Of a stretch of 64,000 nucleotides of DNA, positions 34,245 to 43,330 are shown piece after piece. A model generated the notes under the pieces. It ran no database searches. It saw nothing but the letters and a program-made list of their open reading frames with translations, and was not told the DNA's origin. The stretch lies in the NCBI RefSeq assembly GCF_012935695.1, contig NZ_CP052859.1, positions 847,001 through 911,000 on the forward strand, read 5' to 3'. The translations under genes and the position numbers were made by a program. The stretch is from Pseudomonas sp. ADAK18 (GTDB lineage Bacteria > Pseudomonadota > Gammaproteobacteria > Pseudomonadales > Pseudomonadaceae). How positions within the stretch are numbered: position 1 is the stretch's first letter; every line of letters begins with the position of its first letter.

Positions 34245-35126
34245 TCAGGCCGTGGCGGCGGGTTGTTTGACCGGTTTGCTGCTGCCCATCAGCCCTGACA
34301 CGATGATGGCGACGATGATCAAGGCGCCACCGGCGAGCATGCGCAAGGTCGGGTTTTCACCAAACAGCAGCCAGGCCACGGTGATGCCGTACACCGGCTC
34401 CATGGCAAACACCACGGCGGCCGTGCGTGCCTTGATCACCGCCAGACTGGCGACAAACAGGCTGTGGGCCAGGCCCGTGCAGAACACCCCCAGCAGGCCG
34501 ATCCACAACCAGTCCAGGGCGCGTACATCGGCAAGGCCAGGTGCGGCAACTGGTAACAAACACAGCGCGACGACTACGTTTTGGCACAGTGCAGCCTGTA
34601 CCGCCGGGATACGTCCGCTGGCACGATTGTTCAGCGACAGCAGCGAGAACAACAGCCCCGAGCCCACGGCCCAAAGCAGGCCGCTGGTGGCTTGGCTGGC
34701 GAGGTCGAAGTCCGGCGTGACCAGCACCAGGCCGATGCTGACCAGCGCCACCAGGAGGATTTCATTGGCGCGAATCCGCTCGCGGAAAATCAGCCCTTCG
34801 AGGATCACCGTGAACGCCGGGAAACTGGCAAAACCCAGGGTGGCGATGGCCACGCCGGCGACTTTCACGGCAATAAAGAAACTCACCCAATGCCCAGCCA
34901 GCAGCAAACCGCTGAGCAGCAGCCTGCGATAGTCACGGCTGTACAGTTTTTGCCAGGCGGTATTACTGGCAAAGCGGGCGAACACCGCCAGGGCAATTAC
35001 GGCAAACGCCGCCCGGCCGAACACGATAATGGCCGGCGACGCTGTCGCGAGCTTGCCGAACACACCAGTGAGGCCAAACATCAGTGCGCCGATATGCAGG
35101 GCGCCGAGGGCAGTGCGGGGAGTCAT
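34245..35126 (-). CDS. DMT (EamA) family exporter
   Basis: This 293-residue protein has ten membrane segments in two homologous EamA halves (about residues 10-135 and 150-280). The family landmarks include GLTGVFGKLA early, GFASFPAFTVILEGLIFRE at the end of the first half and EPVYGITVAWLLFGE in the second. The probable role is export of an amino acid or other small metabolite. The ATG at 35126 has AAGGA six bases upstream, better than an in-frame codon at 35153. The AraC regulator gene lies directly upstream on the same strand and may control it. Confidence 0.87.
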   Translation of the reverse strand: MTPRTALGALHIGALMFGLTGVFGKLATASPAIIVFGRAAFAVIALAVFARFASNTAWQKLYSRDYRRLLLSGLLLAGHWVSFFIAVKVAGVAIATLGFASFPAFTVILEGLIFRERIRANEILLVALVSIGLVLVTPDFDLASQATSGLLWAVGSGLLFSLLSLNNRASGRIPAVQAALCQNVVVALCLLPVAAPGLADVRALDWLWIGLLGVFCTGLAHSLFVASLAVIKARTAAVVFAMEPVYGITVAWLLFGENPTLRMLAGGALIIVAIIVSGLMGSSKPVKQPAATA

Positions 35127-35218
35127 TGCGATCCTTGAATGGCTGGCTGACAAGGCCCTCAGTCTAGAGGGGGCGCTGCGGGGCGTCTGTCGTGAAACTC
35201 GCGGGTTTTGTCGCCGGG

Positions 35219-35962
35219 CTAGCGTTTACGCCGCAACGCGCCGGGAGATGCGCCAAACTCGCGCAACATAGCGGCCGCAAAAGCGCTTTGGGAACCATAG
35301 CCGACCCGCACCGCAATTTCACCGATGGCGAGCTGGCTGTCACGCAACAGGCTGTGAGCTATCTGCAAGCGCCGGCCGCGCAGGTAGTCCATTGGCGTCT
35401 GTCCGCACTCGGCGACAAAGCGGGCATGCAGCCGGGCGACTGACAGGTTGGCGATCCGCGCCAGGTCTGCCACTTCCAGCGGTTGTGCGGCGTGTTGGTC
35501 GATGTGCGCGTTGAACGCCGCATAGGGCAACCGGCGACCGTCGCTGCCGGCCTGGCCGTTGAGACTGGCCAGCAACAGGGCCGCGCCTTGCTGGGCAATC
35601 AACGGATCATCCAGCTGACTGCTGGCCAACCACTGCACCAACTGACTTTGCCGGGCATCCAATGCGACCCGAGCGGGCTGATCGAGCAAGCGGCGGCTGG
35701 CATCGGCATGTGCGCCCAGGGACTGCACCAACCATTGTTCGTCGGGCACATCCAGCACCAGGCAGTGGCTACCGTCGGGACTGCCGCAGGCATGATGGGC
35801 CGAGAAGGGCAGCACCATCACCGCTTGGGGGCGGATCTCGCTGCCCAGGCCTTCCACCTCGAAATCCAGACGCCCGGCCAAGGCGAATACCAACTGCGCG
35901 TGGTCGTGGCTGTGGGCAATCAAGTCATGGCTGTAGTGGCGTAGCGTGAGGATCGGTCTCAT
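35219..35962 (-). CDS. AraC family transcriptional regulator
   Basis: This 247-residue protein has an N-terminal cupin-like sensor domain (HSHDHAQLVFALAGRLDFEV, residues about 18-37) and a C-terminal AraC DNA-binding domain with two HTH motifs (PLEVADLARIANLSVARLHA and AIGEIAVRVGYGSQSAFAAA). The cupin His pair could bind a metal or ligand. The ATG at 35962 has GGAG seven bases upstream; the open frame extends 27 codons further without a start signal. It precedes the EamA exporter gene with a 92-bp gap, so regulation of that exporter is a reasonable inference. Confidence 0.88.
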   Translation of the reverse strand: MRPILTLRHYSHDLIAHSHDHAQLVFALAGRLDFEVEGLGSEIRPQAVMVLPFSAHHACGSPDGSHCLVLDVPDEQWLVQSLGAHADASRRLLDQPARVALDARQSQLVQWLASSQLDDPLIAQQGAALLLASLNGQAGSDGRRLPYAAFNAHIDQHAAQPLEVADLARIANLSVARLHARFVAECGQTPMDYLRGRRLQIAHSLLRDSQLAIGEIAVRVGYGSQSAFAAAMLREFGASPGALRRKR

Positions 35963-36096
35963 CGCAGTCTCCTGGGCAGGGCCGCAGTTTACACCGCGTA
36001 GCGGCAGATGAGCGCTGTCATCAGACTGACGCACGACTGTCATGGGCTATTAATCGCATGGGAGCAAGCTCGCGAAAACACCGTCGAGGTATGCCC

Positions 36097-36906
36097 ATGA
36101 CCAGTGCCGAGCTCGCCAAACCCAGCCGCAAGCAACGGGTGCGTACCCTGTGGATTTCCGACGTGCACCTGGGCACTCGGGATTGCCAGGCCGAGCACCT
36201 GTCGCAATTTCTCAAGCGCTACCATGCCGACCGCGTGTACCTGGTGGGCGATATCATCGACGGTTGGAAGCTGCGTAGCGGCATGTATTGGCCCCAGGCT
36301 CACACCAATGTGATCCGCCGTCTGCTGACCATGAGCAAGCGCGGCACTGAGGTGATCTACGTCACGGGTAACCATGACGAATTCCTGCGGCGCTATTCCA
36401 AGCTGATCCTGGGCAATATTCAGTTGGTGGACGAGGCGGTACACGTGACGGCCGATGGTCGCCATCTGCTGGTGATTCATGGTGACCAGTTCGATGTCAT
36501 CACTCGCTATCACCGCTGGCTGGCCTTTCTCGGTGATTCGGCCTACGAGTTCACCCTGACCCTCAACCGCTGGCTGAACCACTGGCGAGCGCGTTACGGA
36601 TATGGCTACTGGTCACTGTCGGCCTACCTCAAGCACAAGGTGAAAACTGCCGTTAGCTTTATCAGCGACTTTGAAGAAGCCATCGCCCACGAAGTGACCA
36701 AGCGCGAATTGCACGGCGTGGTATGCGGGCATATCCACCATGCGGAGATTCGCAAGGTGGGCGAGGTGGATTACCTCAACTGCGGGGATTGGGTGGAGTC
36801 GTGCACGGCGTTGATCGAGCACTGGGACGGGCATATCGAGCTGTATCGGTTGGCGGATGACCAGGCGAAAGAGGCGCAGCTCAAGGCGGAGATGGTGGCG
36901 GGCTAA
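36097..36906 (+). CDS. Calcineurin-like metallophosphoesterase, UDP-2,3-diacylglucosamine diphosphatase-like
   Basis: This 269-residue protein carries all five metallophosphoesterase blocks: SDVHLG (Asp22, His24), GDIIDG, GNHDE, HGDQFD and GHIHHAE. It is usually annotated as UDP-2,3-diacylglucosamine diphosphatase, yet it belongs to a subfamily distinct from LpxH of lipid A synthesis, so the substrate is uncertain. The ATG at 36097 has GAGG six bases upstream; ATG codons at 36058 and 36091 are in frame but less supported. It stands alone between the AraC gene and a REP pair. Confidence 0.82.
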   Translation: MTSAELAKPSRKQRVRTLWISDVHLGTRDCQAEHLSQFLKRYHADRVYLVGDIIDGWKLRSGMYWPQAHTNVIRRLLTMSKRGTEVIYVTGNHDEFLRRYSKLILGNIQLVDEAVHVTADGRHLLVIHGDQFDVITRYHRWLAFLGDSAYEFTLTLNRWLNHWRARYGYGYWSLSAYLKHKVKTAVSFISDFEEAIAHEVTKRELHGVVCGHIHHAEIRKVGEVDYLNCGDWVESCTALIEHWDGHIELYRLADDQAKEAQLKAEMVAG

Positions 36907-36936
36907 AGGCACACTCGGTCTAAATGTGTGCGGGCT

Positions 36937-37046
36937 TGTGTGGGAGCGGGCTTGCTCGCGAAAGCGTAGTGTCAGTTAAATGTATATCAACTGACCCACC
37001 GCCTTCGCGAGCAAGTCGAATCGTCGCACCGCCGCTCCCACATTTA
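36937..37046. repeat. REP pair with an atypical right arm
   Basis: The left arm (36937-36963) is a standard GTGGGAGCGGGCTTGC copy, preceded by a partial copy at about 36923-36936. The right arm (37013-37044) starts as the inverse (TTCGCGAGCAAG) but continues TCGAATCGTCGCACCGCCGC before CTCCCACA. The expected GCCCGCTCCCAC is replaced by a longer loop. Confidence 0.8.
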
Positions 37047-37062
37047 GTTCCGGTTTCGTCAG

Positions 37063-38259
37063 TTAGAGGCGGGACACATCTGCAATCGCTTCAGCCAATA
37101 ACGCCAGCCGTGTCGCATCAATCCCAGCCACGTTGGCACGGCCAGTATTGACCATGTACACGCTGTGCTTGTCCCGCAGTTGCTTCACCTGTTCTGCGTT
37201 CAACCCGGTATAGGAAAACATCCCGCGCTGCACGCCGATATGGGCGAAACGCTCTGCCAAACCATGTGGTTGCAAGGCCTCGACCAGCCCCGAGCGCAGC
37301 TGTGCAATCCGTACGCGCATCGCCTCGACTTCCTCGCTCCAGAGCTTTTTCAGCTCGGCATCGCCCAGGATGGTAGCGACCACGGCCGCACCATGGTCCG
37401 GCGGTGTCGACCACAGGTTGCGCGCAATAAACGCCAGTTGGCTGCGCACATCCAACAGCTTCTCGGCATCCGCCGCACACACAATCAGTGCGCCGACACG
37501 GTCACGGTACAGGCCGAAGTTTTTCGAGCAGGAACTGGTGATCAGCACTTCAGGCAGTTCGGCAGCAAACAACTGAACGGCCCAGGCATCCTGTTCCAAA
37601 CCATCGCCGAAGCCTTGGTAGGCGAAGTCGATCAGTGGCAGCAGGTGGCGCTCGCGAACGATCTTCAGCACCTGGCGCCAGTCATCCTGGGACAGGTCGA
37701 AACCGGTCGGGTTGTGGCAGCAGGCGTGCAGCAGCACCACGTCACCCTCAGGCACTTTGGCGAGCGTGGCCAGCATCGCCGCGACATCCAGGCGGTTGTC
37801 ACTGCCCACATAAGGGTAGTGGCTGACCTTGAGCCCGGCCTTGGCGAAGATGGTTTCATGGATCGGCCAGGTCGGATCGCTCAGCCACACGCCGCGACCG
37901 GGCAGGCTGTGGGCGATAAAGTCGGCGCTCAGGCGCAGGGCGCCAGTGCCCCCCGGCGTCTGGGTGACACCGGCACGGCGTTCGCGCAGCAGCGGCGAAT
38001 CGGCGCCCAGCACCAGTTCGCCGATCAGTTTGCCGAACGTCGCATCGCCGTGGCCGCTGACGTAAGTCTTGGTGGTCTGTTGCTCCACCAGGCGCTGTTC
38101 CGCCAGTTTCACCGAATGAGGAATCGGCGTCAGGCCCTGGGCGTCTTTATAGACACCCACGCCAAGGTCGAACTTGTTCGGGTTGGCGTCCTGGGCATAC
38201 AGCTCCATCAGCCCGAGGATCGGGTCCCCGGGCACCCGGCCAATGGCATCGAAATGCAT
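37063..38259 (-). CDS. phhC: Aromatic amino acid aminotransferase PhhC
   Basis: This 398-residue class I PLP aminotransferase transfers the amino group of tyrosine or phenylalanine to 2-oxoglutarate. PLP lysine Lys246 lies in SSCSKNFGLYRDRVG, the Asn of HNPTG is at residue 183, and the Asp of LIDFAYQGFGDG is near 211. The enzyme belongs to the AspC/TyrB branch (PGDPILGLMELY N-terminus). Its ATG overlaps the phhB stop codon by one base (TAATG), so it is the last gene of phhA-phhB-phhC. PhhR probably controls it with the rest of the operon. Confidence 0.92.
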   Translation of the reverse strand: MHFDAIGRVPGDPILGLMELYAQDANPNKFDLGVGVYKDAQGLTPIPHSVKLAEQRLVEQQTTKTYVSGHGDATFGKLIGELVLGADSPLLRERRAGVTQTPGGTGALRLSADFIAHSLPGRGVWLSDPTWPIHETIFAKAGLKVSHYPYVGSDNRLDVAAMLATLAKVPEGDVVLLHACCHNPTGFDLSQDDWRQVLKIVRERHLLPLIDFAYQGFGDGLEQDAWAVQLFAAELPEVLITSSCSKNFGLYRDRVGALIVCAADAEKLLDVRSQLAFIARNLWSTPPDHGAAVVATILGDAELKKLWSEEVEAMRVRIAQLRSGLVEALQPHGLAERFAHIGVQRGMFSYTGLNAEQVKQLRDKHSVYMVNTGRANVAGIDATRLALLAEAIADVSRL

Positions 38260-38615
38260 TACTTGCGCCCCTCGGCATCTTTGGCCACTTCGTCAGTGCG
38301 CGCCGCCATGATGAAGTCGTTGCGGTGCAGGCCCTTGATGGAGTGGCTCCACCAGGTCACGGTGACTTTGCCCCACTCGGTGAGCAGGCCTGGGTGGTGA
38401 CCTTCGGCTTCGGAGATCACGCCAACCGCGTTGGTGAAGGCCAGGGCGAATTTGAAGTTCTTGAACAGGAAGACCTTTTCCAACTGCATCACGCCGTCGC
38501 GGACTTCGATGTTCCAGTCGGGGATTTGCTTGATCAGCACCGGCAGTTCTTCGTCGCTGACTTGTGGGGCGTCGGCGCGGCAGGCTTCGCAGTGGGCTTG
38601 GTTCAACGTGGTCAT
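38259..38615 (-). CDS. phhB: 4a-hydroxytetrahydrobiopterin dehydratase PhhB (PCD)
   Basis: This 118-residue enzyme dehydrates the 4a-carbinolamine formed by phenylalanine hydroxylase and so recycles the pterin cofactor. The active-site block is [19 protein letters not shown] (His73, His74), with His91 in [11 protein letters not shown]. The ATG at 38615 ([12 protein letters not shown]) has AGGA upstream; an upstream codon at 38666 is in frame but lies in the leader. It sits between phhA and phhC on the same strand. Confidence 0.94.
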   Translation of the reverse strand: MTTLNQAHCEACRADAPQVSDEELPVLIKQIPDWNIEVRDGVMQLEKVFLFKNFKFALAFTNAVGVISEAEGHHPGLLTEWGKVTVTWWSHSIKGLHRNDFIMAARTDEVAKDAEGRK

Positions 38616-38720
38616 GTGGGATGTCCTGAAATCGAGTGTTTGGAAAACGGTCGTCAGTGGCGTCACCCTAAAGCAACGCGGGGCCAGGGAACAGACTCAC
38701 CTGGCCTTAAAAGGCGAGGC

Positions 38721-39512
38721 TCACGCGGCTTTGGGCTTGGGCGGAAACTTTGGTTTGTGAAGACCCAACTGCATACCCCGTTCGACCATGCCCATGATGT
38801 CTTCCTGCGCCACTTCAAACAGACGCTTGAGGTTGGGCAGGGCGAAGTACAGGGGTTGCAGGATGTCGATGCGATAAGGCGTGCGCATGGCTTCCAGCGG
38901 ATCAAAGGCCTGGTGCTCGGGCTCGTCCGACAGGCAATACACCGTCTCTTTGGGAGAGGACAGAATGCCGCCGCCGTAGATGCGCCGGCCCTCAGGTGTG
39001 TCCACCAAACCGAACTCGATGGTCATCCAGTACAGGCGCGCCAGGTACACGCGCTGTTCCTTGGTGGCCGCCAGGCCGAGCTTGCCGTAGGTGTGGGTAA
39101 ATTCCGCGAACCAAGGGTTGGTCAGCAGTGGGCAGTGGCCGAATATCTCGTGGAAAATGTCTGGCTCTTGCAGGTAATCCAGCTCTTCACGGGTACGTAT
39201 AAATGTCGCCACCGGAAACTGCTTGTTGGCGAGTAATTCGAAAAAAGTCTGGAAGGGAATCAGTGCGGGCACTCGGGCCACTTGCCAGCCGGTGGTGTCG
39301 GCCAGCACTTGGTTGACCTCTGCCAATTGCGGGATGCGGTCATGGGGCAGGTCGAGCTTGTCGATGCCGTCCAGGTATTCCTGGCAGGCACGTCCCTCGA
39401 TCACTTTCAGTTGGCGGGTGATCAGGGTATTCCACACCGCATGCTCTTCGGGCGTGTAATGGATAAAACCTTGCGCGTCGGGCTCGCGGGCCACGTACTG
39501 CGTCTGTTTCAT
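38721..39512 (-). CDS. phhA: Phenylalanine 4-monooxygenase PhhA
   Basis: This 263-residue pterin-dependent iron enzyme converts phenylalanine to tyrosine. The iron ligands are His121 and His126 (HEIFGH) and Glu166 (YWMTIEFGL). Substrate and pterin blocks such as PIPFQTFFELLANKQFP-type sequence (here ALIPFQTFFELLANK) precede them. The single-domain size is standard for bacterial enzymes, without the regulatory domain of mammals. A PhhR-box-like palindrome lies 120 bp upstream in the gap shared with phhR. It is the first gene of the phh operon. Confidence 0.96.
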   Translation of the reverse strand: MKQTQYVAREPDAQGFIHYTPEEHAVWNTLITRQLKVIEGRACQEYLDGIDKLDLPHDRIPQLAEVNQVLADTTGWQVARVPALIPFQTFFELLANKQFPVATFIRTREELDYLQEPDIFHEIFGHCPLLTNPWFAEFTHTYGKLGLAATKEQRVYLARLYWMTIEFGLVDTPEGRRIYGGGILSSPKETVYCLSDEPEHQAFDPLEAMRTPYRIDILQPLYFALPNLKRLFEVAQEDIMGMVERGMQLGLHKPKFPPKPKAA

Positions 39513-39631
39513 ACGGCTCTCCTGCTAGGCATTCATTCTTGTTATGTCCTGCGATGAGCCTATTGATACTCCGGCTGGATAAAGAATCCATCCACCCTCA
39601 GCCGTTGCTTGTAGGAAAACATACTGCATTT

Positions 39632-39649
39632 CGTAAAGTATTCGTTACG
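39632..39649. promoter_or_regulatory. Candidate PhhR (TyrR-type) box
   Basis: CGTAAA-N6-GTTACG fits the TyrR/PhhR consensus TGTAAA-N6-TTTACA at 9 of 12 specified positions with the correct six-base spacing. It lies in the 277-bp gap between divergent phhA and phhR, where PhhR is known to act in other pseudomonads. Confidence 0.6.
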
Positions 39650-39789
39650 GATGACGGGATTGTCGCTGCACATTGCGATTGGTCGGTTTGAAAAGGGCGG
39701 AATCTGTCACATAATCTTGACGACTATCTGCGCCCAGCGGCAAAAAGACGCAGCACCTTTAGCCCTTCAACAACAATCCGGGCCTTTTC

Positions 39790-41352
39790 ATGCGTATCAA
39801 AGTGCATTGCCAGAACCGCATCGGCATCCTGCGGGACATTCTCAACCTGCTGGTGGAATACGGCGTCAACGTCGCCAAGGGCGAGGTCGGCGGTGAACAC
39901 GGCAATGCCATTTACCTGTTCTGTCCGAACCTGGTGAACATGCAGTTCCAGGCGTTGCGCCCGCAGTTCGAGGCGATTGCCGGGGTGTTTGGCGTCAAGC
40001 GGGTAGGGCTGATGCCCAGTGAACGTCGGCACATGGAACTCAATGCGTTGCTTGGGGCCCTGGAGTTTCCGGTGCTGTCCATCGACATGGGTGGCTCCAT
40101 CGTCGCGGCCAACCGCGCGGCGGCGCAGTTGCTCGGGGTACGGGTGGACGAGGTGCCGGGCATTCCCTTGTCCCGTTACGCCGAGGACTTTGATTTACCG
40201 GAGCTGGTACGGGCGAGCAAATCGCGGATCAATGGCTTGAGGGTCAAGGTCAAGGGCGATGTGTTCCTCGCCGATATCGCACCGCTGCAATCTTCGGAAC
40301 ACGATGACAGCGAAGCCATGGCGGGGGCTGTGTTGACCCTGCACCGTGCCGACCGGGTCGGTGAGCGTATCTACAATGTGCGCAAACAAGAGCTGCGGGG
40401 CTTCGACAGTATTTTCCAAAGCTCGAAAGTCATGGCCGCGGTGGTCCGCGAAGCCCGGCGCATGGCGCCCCTGGATGCACCGCTATTAATAGAAGGCGAA
40501 ACCGGCACCGGCAAAGAACTGCTGGCCCGCGCCTGTCACCTGGCCAGCCCCCGTGGGCAATCGCCCTTGATGGCCCTCAACTGCGCCGGCTTGCCGGAAT
40601 CCATGGCCGAGACCGAGCTGTTTGGTTATGGCCCGGGCGCCTTTGAAGGCGCACGAGCGGAAGGCAAGTTGGGGCTGCTGGAATTGACGGCAGGCGGCAC
40701 CTTGTTTCTGGACGGTGTTGGGGAAATGAGTGCGCGGTTGCAGGTGAAGTTACTGCGCTTCTTGCAGGATGGCTGCTTCCGCCGTGTAGGCAGTGACGAG
40801 GAGGTGTACCTGGATGTGCGGGTGATTTGCGCGACCCAGGTGGATCTTTCGGAACTGTGTGCCCGGGGCGAGTTTCGCCAAGACCTTTACCATCGGTTGA
40901 ACGTGCTGTCCCTGCATATTCCGCCGCTACGCGAATGCCTGGATGGCTTGACGCCGTTGGTGGAACACTTCCTCGACCAGGCCAGCCGCCAGATTGGCTG
41001 CCCGCTGCCCAAGTTGGCCCCGGCGGCGATGGATCGCCTCAGTCACTACCATTGGCCGGGCAATGTGCGGCAGTTGGAAAACGTGCTGTTCCAGGCGGTT
41101 TCGCTGTGTGATGGCGGCACCGTCAAGGCCGAGCATATTCGCCTGCCGGACTATGGCGTGCGCCAGCCCTTGGGGGACTTTTCCCTGGAGGGTGGGTTGG
41201 ACGCGATTGTCGGCCGGTTCGAGAAGGCGGTGTTGGAGCGGCTGTATTCCGAGCATCCCAGCAGCCGGCAGCTGGGTAAGCGGTTGGGGGTTTCTCATAC
41301 CACCATTGCCAACAAGTTGCGGGACTATGAGGTTGTCAAAGGCGACAAATAA
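39790..41352 (+). CDS. phhR: Aromatic amino acid regulator PhhR (TyrR family)
   Basis: This 520-residue regulator has an N-terminal ACT domain (about residues 1-75), a PAS domain (about 85-190), a sigma-54-activator-like AAA+ domain (GETGTGKE at 236-243) and a C-terminal helix-turn-helix (KRLGVSHTTIANKLRDYE). The loop that contacts sigma-54 in true activators (GAFTGA) reads GAFEGA here (283-288). That agrees with PhhR/TyrR proteins working with sigma-70. It senses phenylalanine and tyrosine and should activate the divergent phhABC operon. Confidence 0.94.
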   Translation: MRIKVHCQNRIGILRDILNLLVEYGVNVAKGEVGGEHGNAIYLFCPNLVNMQFQALRPQFEAIAGVFGVKRVGLMPSERRHMELNALLGALEFPVLSIDMGGSIVAANRAAAQLLGVRVDEVPGIPLSRYAEDFDLPELVRASKSRINGLRVKVKGDVFLADIAPLQSSEHDDSEAMAGAVLTLHRADRVGERIYNVRKQELRGFDSIFQSSKVMAAVVREARRMAPLDAPLLIEGETGTGKELLARACHLASPRGQSPLMALNCAGLPESMAETELFGYGPGAFEGARAEGKLGLLELTAGGTLFLDGVGEMSARLQVKLLRFLQDGCFRRVGSDEEVYLDVRVICATQVDLSELCARGEFRQDLYHRLNVLSLHIPPLRECLDGLTPLVEHFLDQASRQIGCPLPKLAPAAMDRLSHYHWPGNVRQLENVLFQAVSLCDGGTVKAEHIRLPDYGVRQPLGDFSLEGGLDAIVGRFEKAVLERLYSEHPSSRQLGKRLGVSHTTIANKLRDYEVVKGDK

Positions 41353-41378
41353 GCCTCCGAAGTAAATACGGTAAAAAC

Positions 41379-41479
41379 TGTGTGGCTTGCCTGCGATGGG
41401 TTTGGTGCGGCATTCCGACGTAGCGGCCCCAAGGGCGGTCCTGCGGACACGCATCGCAGGCAAGCCAGCTCCCACATTT
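41379..41479. repeat. REP pair with a truncated left arm
   Basis: The right arm (about 41450-41477) is a complete inverted copy (CGCAGGCAAGCCAGCTCCCA). The left arm (41379-41397) reads TGTGTGGCTTGCCTGCGATG, lacking the GAGCT expected between GTGG and GGCTTG, so the outer stem is broken. The pair lies between phhR and the flgF promoter. Confidence 0.75.
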
Positions 41480-41601
41480 AATCTTCGTCGTTGCCGTAAG
41501 CGGCATAAGTCCGCCGTTTTTTCGACTCTTGTGCCTCCTTCATTTCCGCATACCTGCCAGCAACCCATTGCCCCGCCTGGCTTTCCCTTCGTTTTAAGAA
41601 G

Positions 41602-41618
41602 TTGGTTCGCAAATTGCT
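41602..41618 (+). promoter_or_regulatory. Sigma-54 promoter of the flgF operon
   Basis: TTGG (41602-41605), ten bases and then GC (41616-41617) give the exact -24/-12 spacing, with TTGCT at the -12 end (TTGGTTCGCAAATTGCTT). It lies 57 bp before flgF. FleQ- or FleR-dependent expression is expected from P. aeruginosa. Confidence 0.8.
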
Positions 41619-41674
41619 TAAGCCTCCTTAGTACAGCGGTGGGCGGCAAGCGTCCGTCAGAAAGAGGAATGAGC

Positions 41675-42415
41675 GTGGACAAGTACCTTTATGTGGCAAT
41701 GACCGGCGCCAGCCAGAACGCACTGGCGCAAAAGGCTCATGCCAACAATCTGGCGAACATCTCCACCAATGGTTTTCAGCGTGACCTGGAGCAGGCGCGC
41801 TCGATGCCGGTGTTCGGTGACAGCTTTCCGGCGCGGGCGTTTGCGCTGACAGAGCGGCCAGCGACGGATTTTGCCGCCGGCTCGATGATTGAAACCGGCC
41901 GCGACCTTGATGTGTCGGTCAGCGGCGACGGCTGGATCGCGGTGCAATCGCCAGACGGCAGCGAAGCCTACGTGCGCACCGCCAGCATGAACGTTGATGC
42001 CCTTGGTGTGCTGCGGGCCGGCAACGGTATGCCGATCATGGGCAACGGTGGCCCGATTGCCGTGCCGCCAGAGCAGAAAATTGAAGTGGGCGAGGACGGC
42101 ACTATCAGCATCCGCGCCATGGGCGAAGGCCCGCGAGTGATGGCTGAAGTGGACCGGATCAAGCTGGTCAAGCCGGACTTCGCCAACATGACCAAGGGGT
42201 TGGACGGTGCGATCCACACCAAGGACGGCCAGCCGGCCCCGGCAGACGCTGGCATCAAATTGGTCTCGGGTTTCCTGCAGTCGAGCAACGTCAATGCCGT
42301 CGAAGAAATGACGGCGGTGCTGGCCCTGTCCAAGCAGTTCGAGTTGCACATCAAGATGATGAACAGCGCCAAAGAAGACGACCAGGCGATGACCCGTGTC
42401 ATGCAGATGAGCTGA
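41675..42415 (+). CDS. flgF: Flagellar proximal rod protein FlgF
   Basis: This 246-residue axial rod protein has the N-terminal rod motif (QKAHANNLANISTNGFQRD) and the C-terminal coiled segment with SSNVNAVEEMTAVLALSKQFE. The rod links the MS ring to the hook. Two starts compete: an ATG at 41669 abuts the ribosome site AGAGGA with no spacing, while the GTG at 41675 has six bases, so the GTG is chosen; the protein then begins MDKYLYVAMTGA. First gene of flgFGHIJKL, behind a sigma-54 site. The open frame extending back to 41387 is spurious. Confidence 0.93.
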   Translation: MDKYLYVAMTGASQNALAQKAHANNLANISTNGFQRDLEQARSMPVFGDSFPARAFALTERPATDFAAGSMIETGRDLDVSVSGDGWIAVQSPDGSEAYVRTASMNVDALGVLRAGNGMPIMGNGGPIAVPPEQKIEVGEDGTISIRAMGEGPRVMAEVDRIKLVKPDFANMTKGLDGAIHTKDGQPAPADAGIKLVSGFLQSSNVNAVEEMTAVLALSKQFELHIKMMNSAKEDDQAMTRVMQMS

Positions 42416-42492
42416 TTGCGGTTTCATTACTTGGCTTATTAAACAGATAGCGCAACGCAGCGCCAACAAACAGGCGCACGAAGGAGAACAGC

Positions 42493-43278
42493 ATGCTTCC
42501 GGCTCTATGGGTTGCCAAAACAGGTCTGTCCGCCCAGGACACCAACCTGACCACCATTTCCAACAACCTGGCGAACGTATCAACCACGGGCTTCAAACGT
42601 GATCGCGCCGAGTTCCAGGACTTGCTCTATCAGATCAAGCGCCAGCCAGGCGCCAATTCGACCCAGGACAGCGAACTGCCGTCGGGTCTGCAATTGGGTA
42701 CCGGTGTGGCGATTGTCGGCACCCAGAAAAACTTCAGCGCCGGTAACCTGCAACAGACCGGCCAGCCGTTGGACATGGCGATCAACGGCCGTGGTTTCTT
42801 CCAGATCCTGCAACCGGATGGCACCACGTCTTACACCCGTGACGGTACGTTCCACTTGGATTCCAACGGCCAGATCGTGACGGCCAACGGTTTCGCCCTG
42901 GAGCCGGCGGTTGTTGTGCCCGCCGATGCCAAGACCTTTACCGTCGGCAACGACGGCACCGTGTCCATCACTGTCGCCGGCAACCCGGCTTCGCAAGTGA
43001 TCGGCAACCTGCAAACCGCCGACTTCATCAACCCGGCCGGCCTGCAAGCCATGGGCAACAACCTGTTCCTGGAAACCGCTTCCAGCGGCGCGCCGCAAAT
43101 CGGCACACCTGGGCTCAATGGTTTTGGTACCACCCTGCAAAGCACCCTGGAAACGTCCAACGTCAGCACCGTTGAAGAGATGGTCAACATGATCACCACT
43201 CAGCGCGCCTACGAGATGAACTCCAAGGTGATTTCCACCGCCGACCAGATGCTTTCGTTCGTTACGCAGAATCTGTAA
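42493..43278 (+). CDS. flgG: Flagellar distal rod protein FlgG
   Basis: This 261-residue protein has the axial-family N-terminus (TTISNNLANVSTTGFKRD) and the C-terminal motif (LETSNVSTVEEMVNMITTQR, then AYEMNSKVI). FlgG forms the distal rod through the L and P rings. The length equals the enteric protein (about 260). The start has AAGGAG eight bases upstream. The 77-bp gap after flgF contains no obvious terminator. Confidence 0.97.
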   Translation: MLPALWVAKTGLSAQDTNLTTISNNLANVSTTGFKRDRAEFQDLLYQIKRQPGANSTQDSELPSGLQLGTGVAIVGTQKNFSAGNLQQTGQPLDMAINGRGFFQILQPDGTTSYTRDGTFHLDSNGQIVTANGFALEPAVVVPADAKTFTVGNDGTVSITVAGNPASQVIGNLQTADFINPAGLQAMGNNLFLETASSGAPQIGTPGLNGFGTTLQSTLETSNVSTVEEMVNMITTQRAYEMNSKVISTADQMLSFVTQNL

Positions 43279-43330
43279 TCAAGTCTATGGGGCGTCTTGA
43301 AGGCGCCTGCAGCACCGTGAGGTAAGGGTC

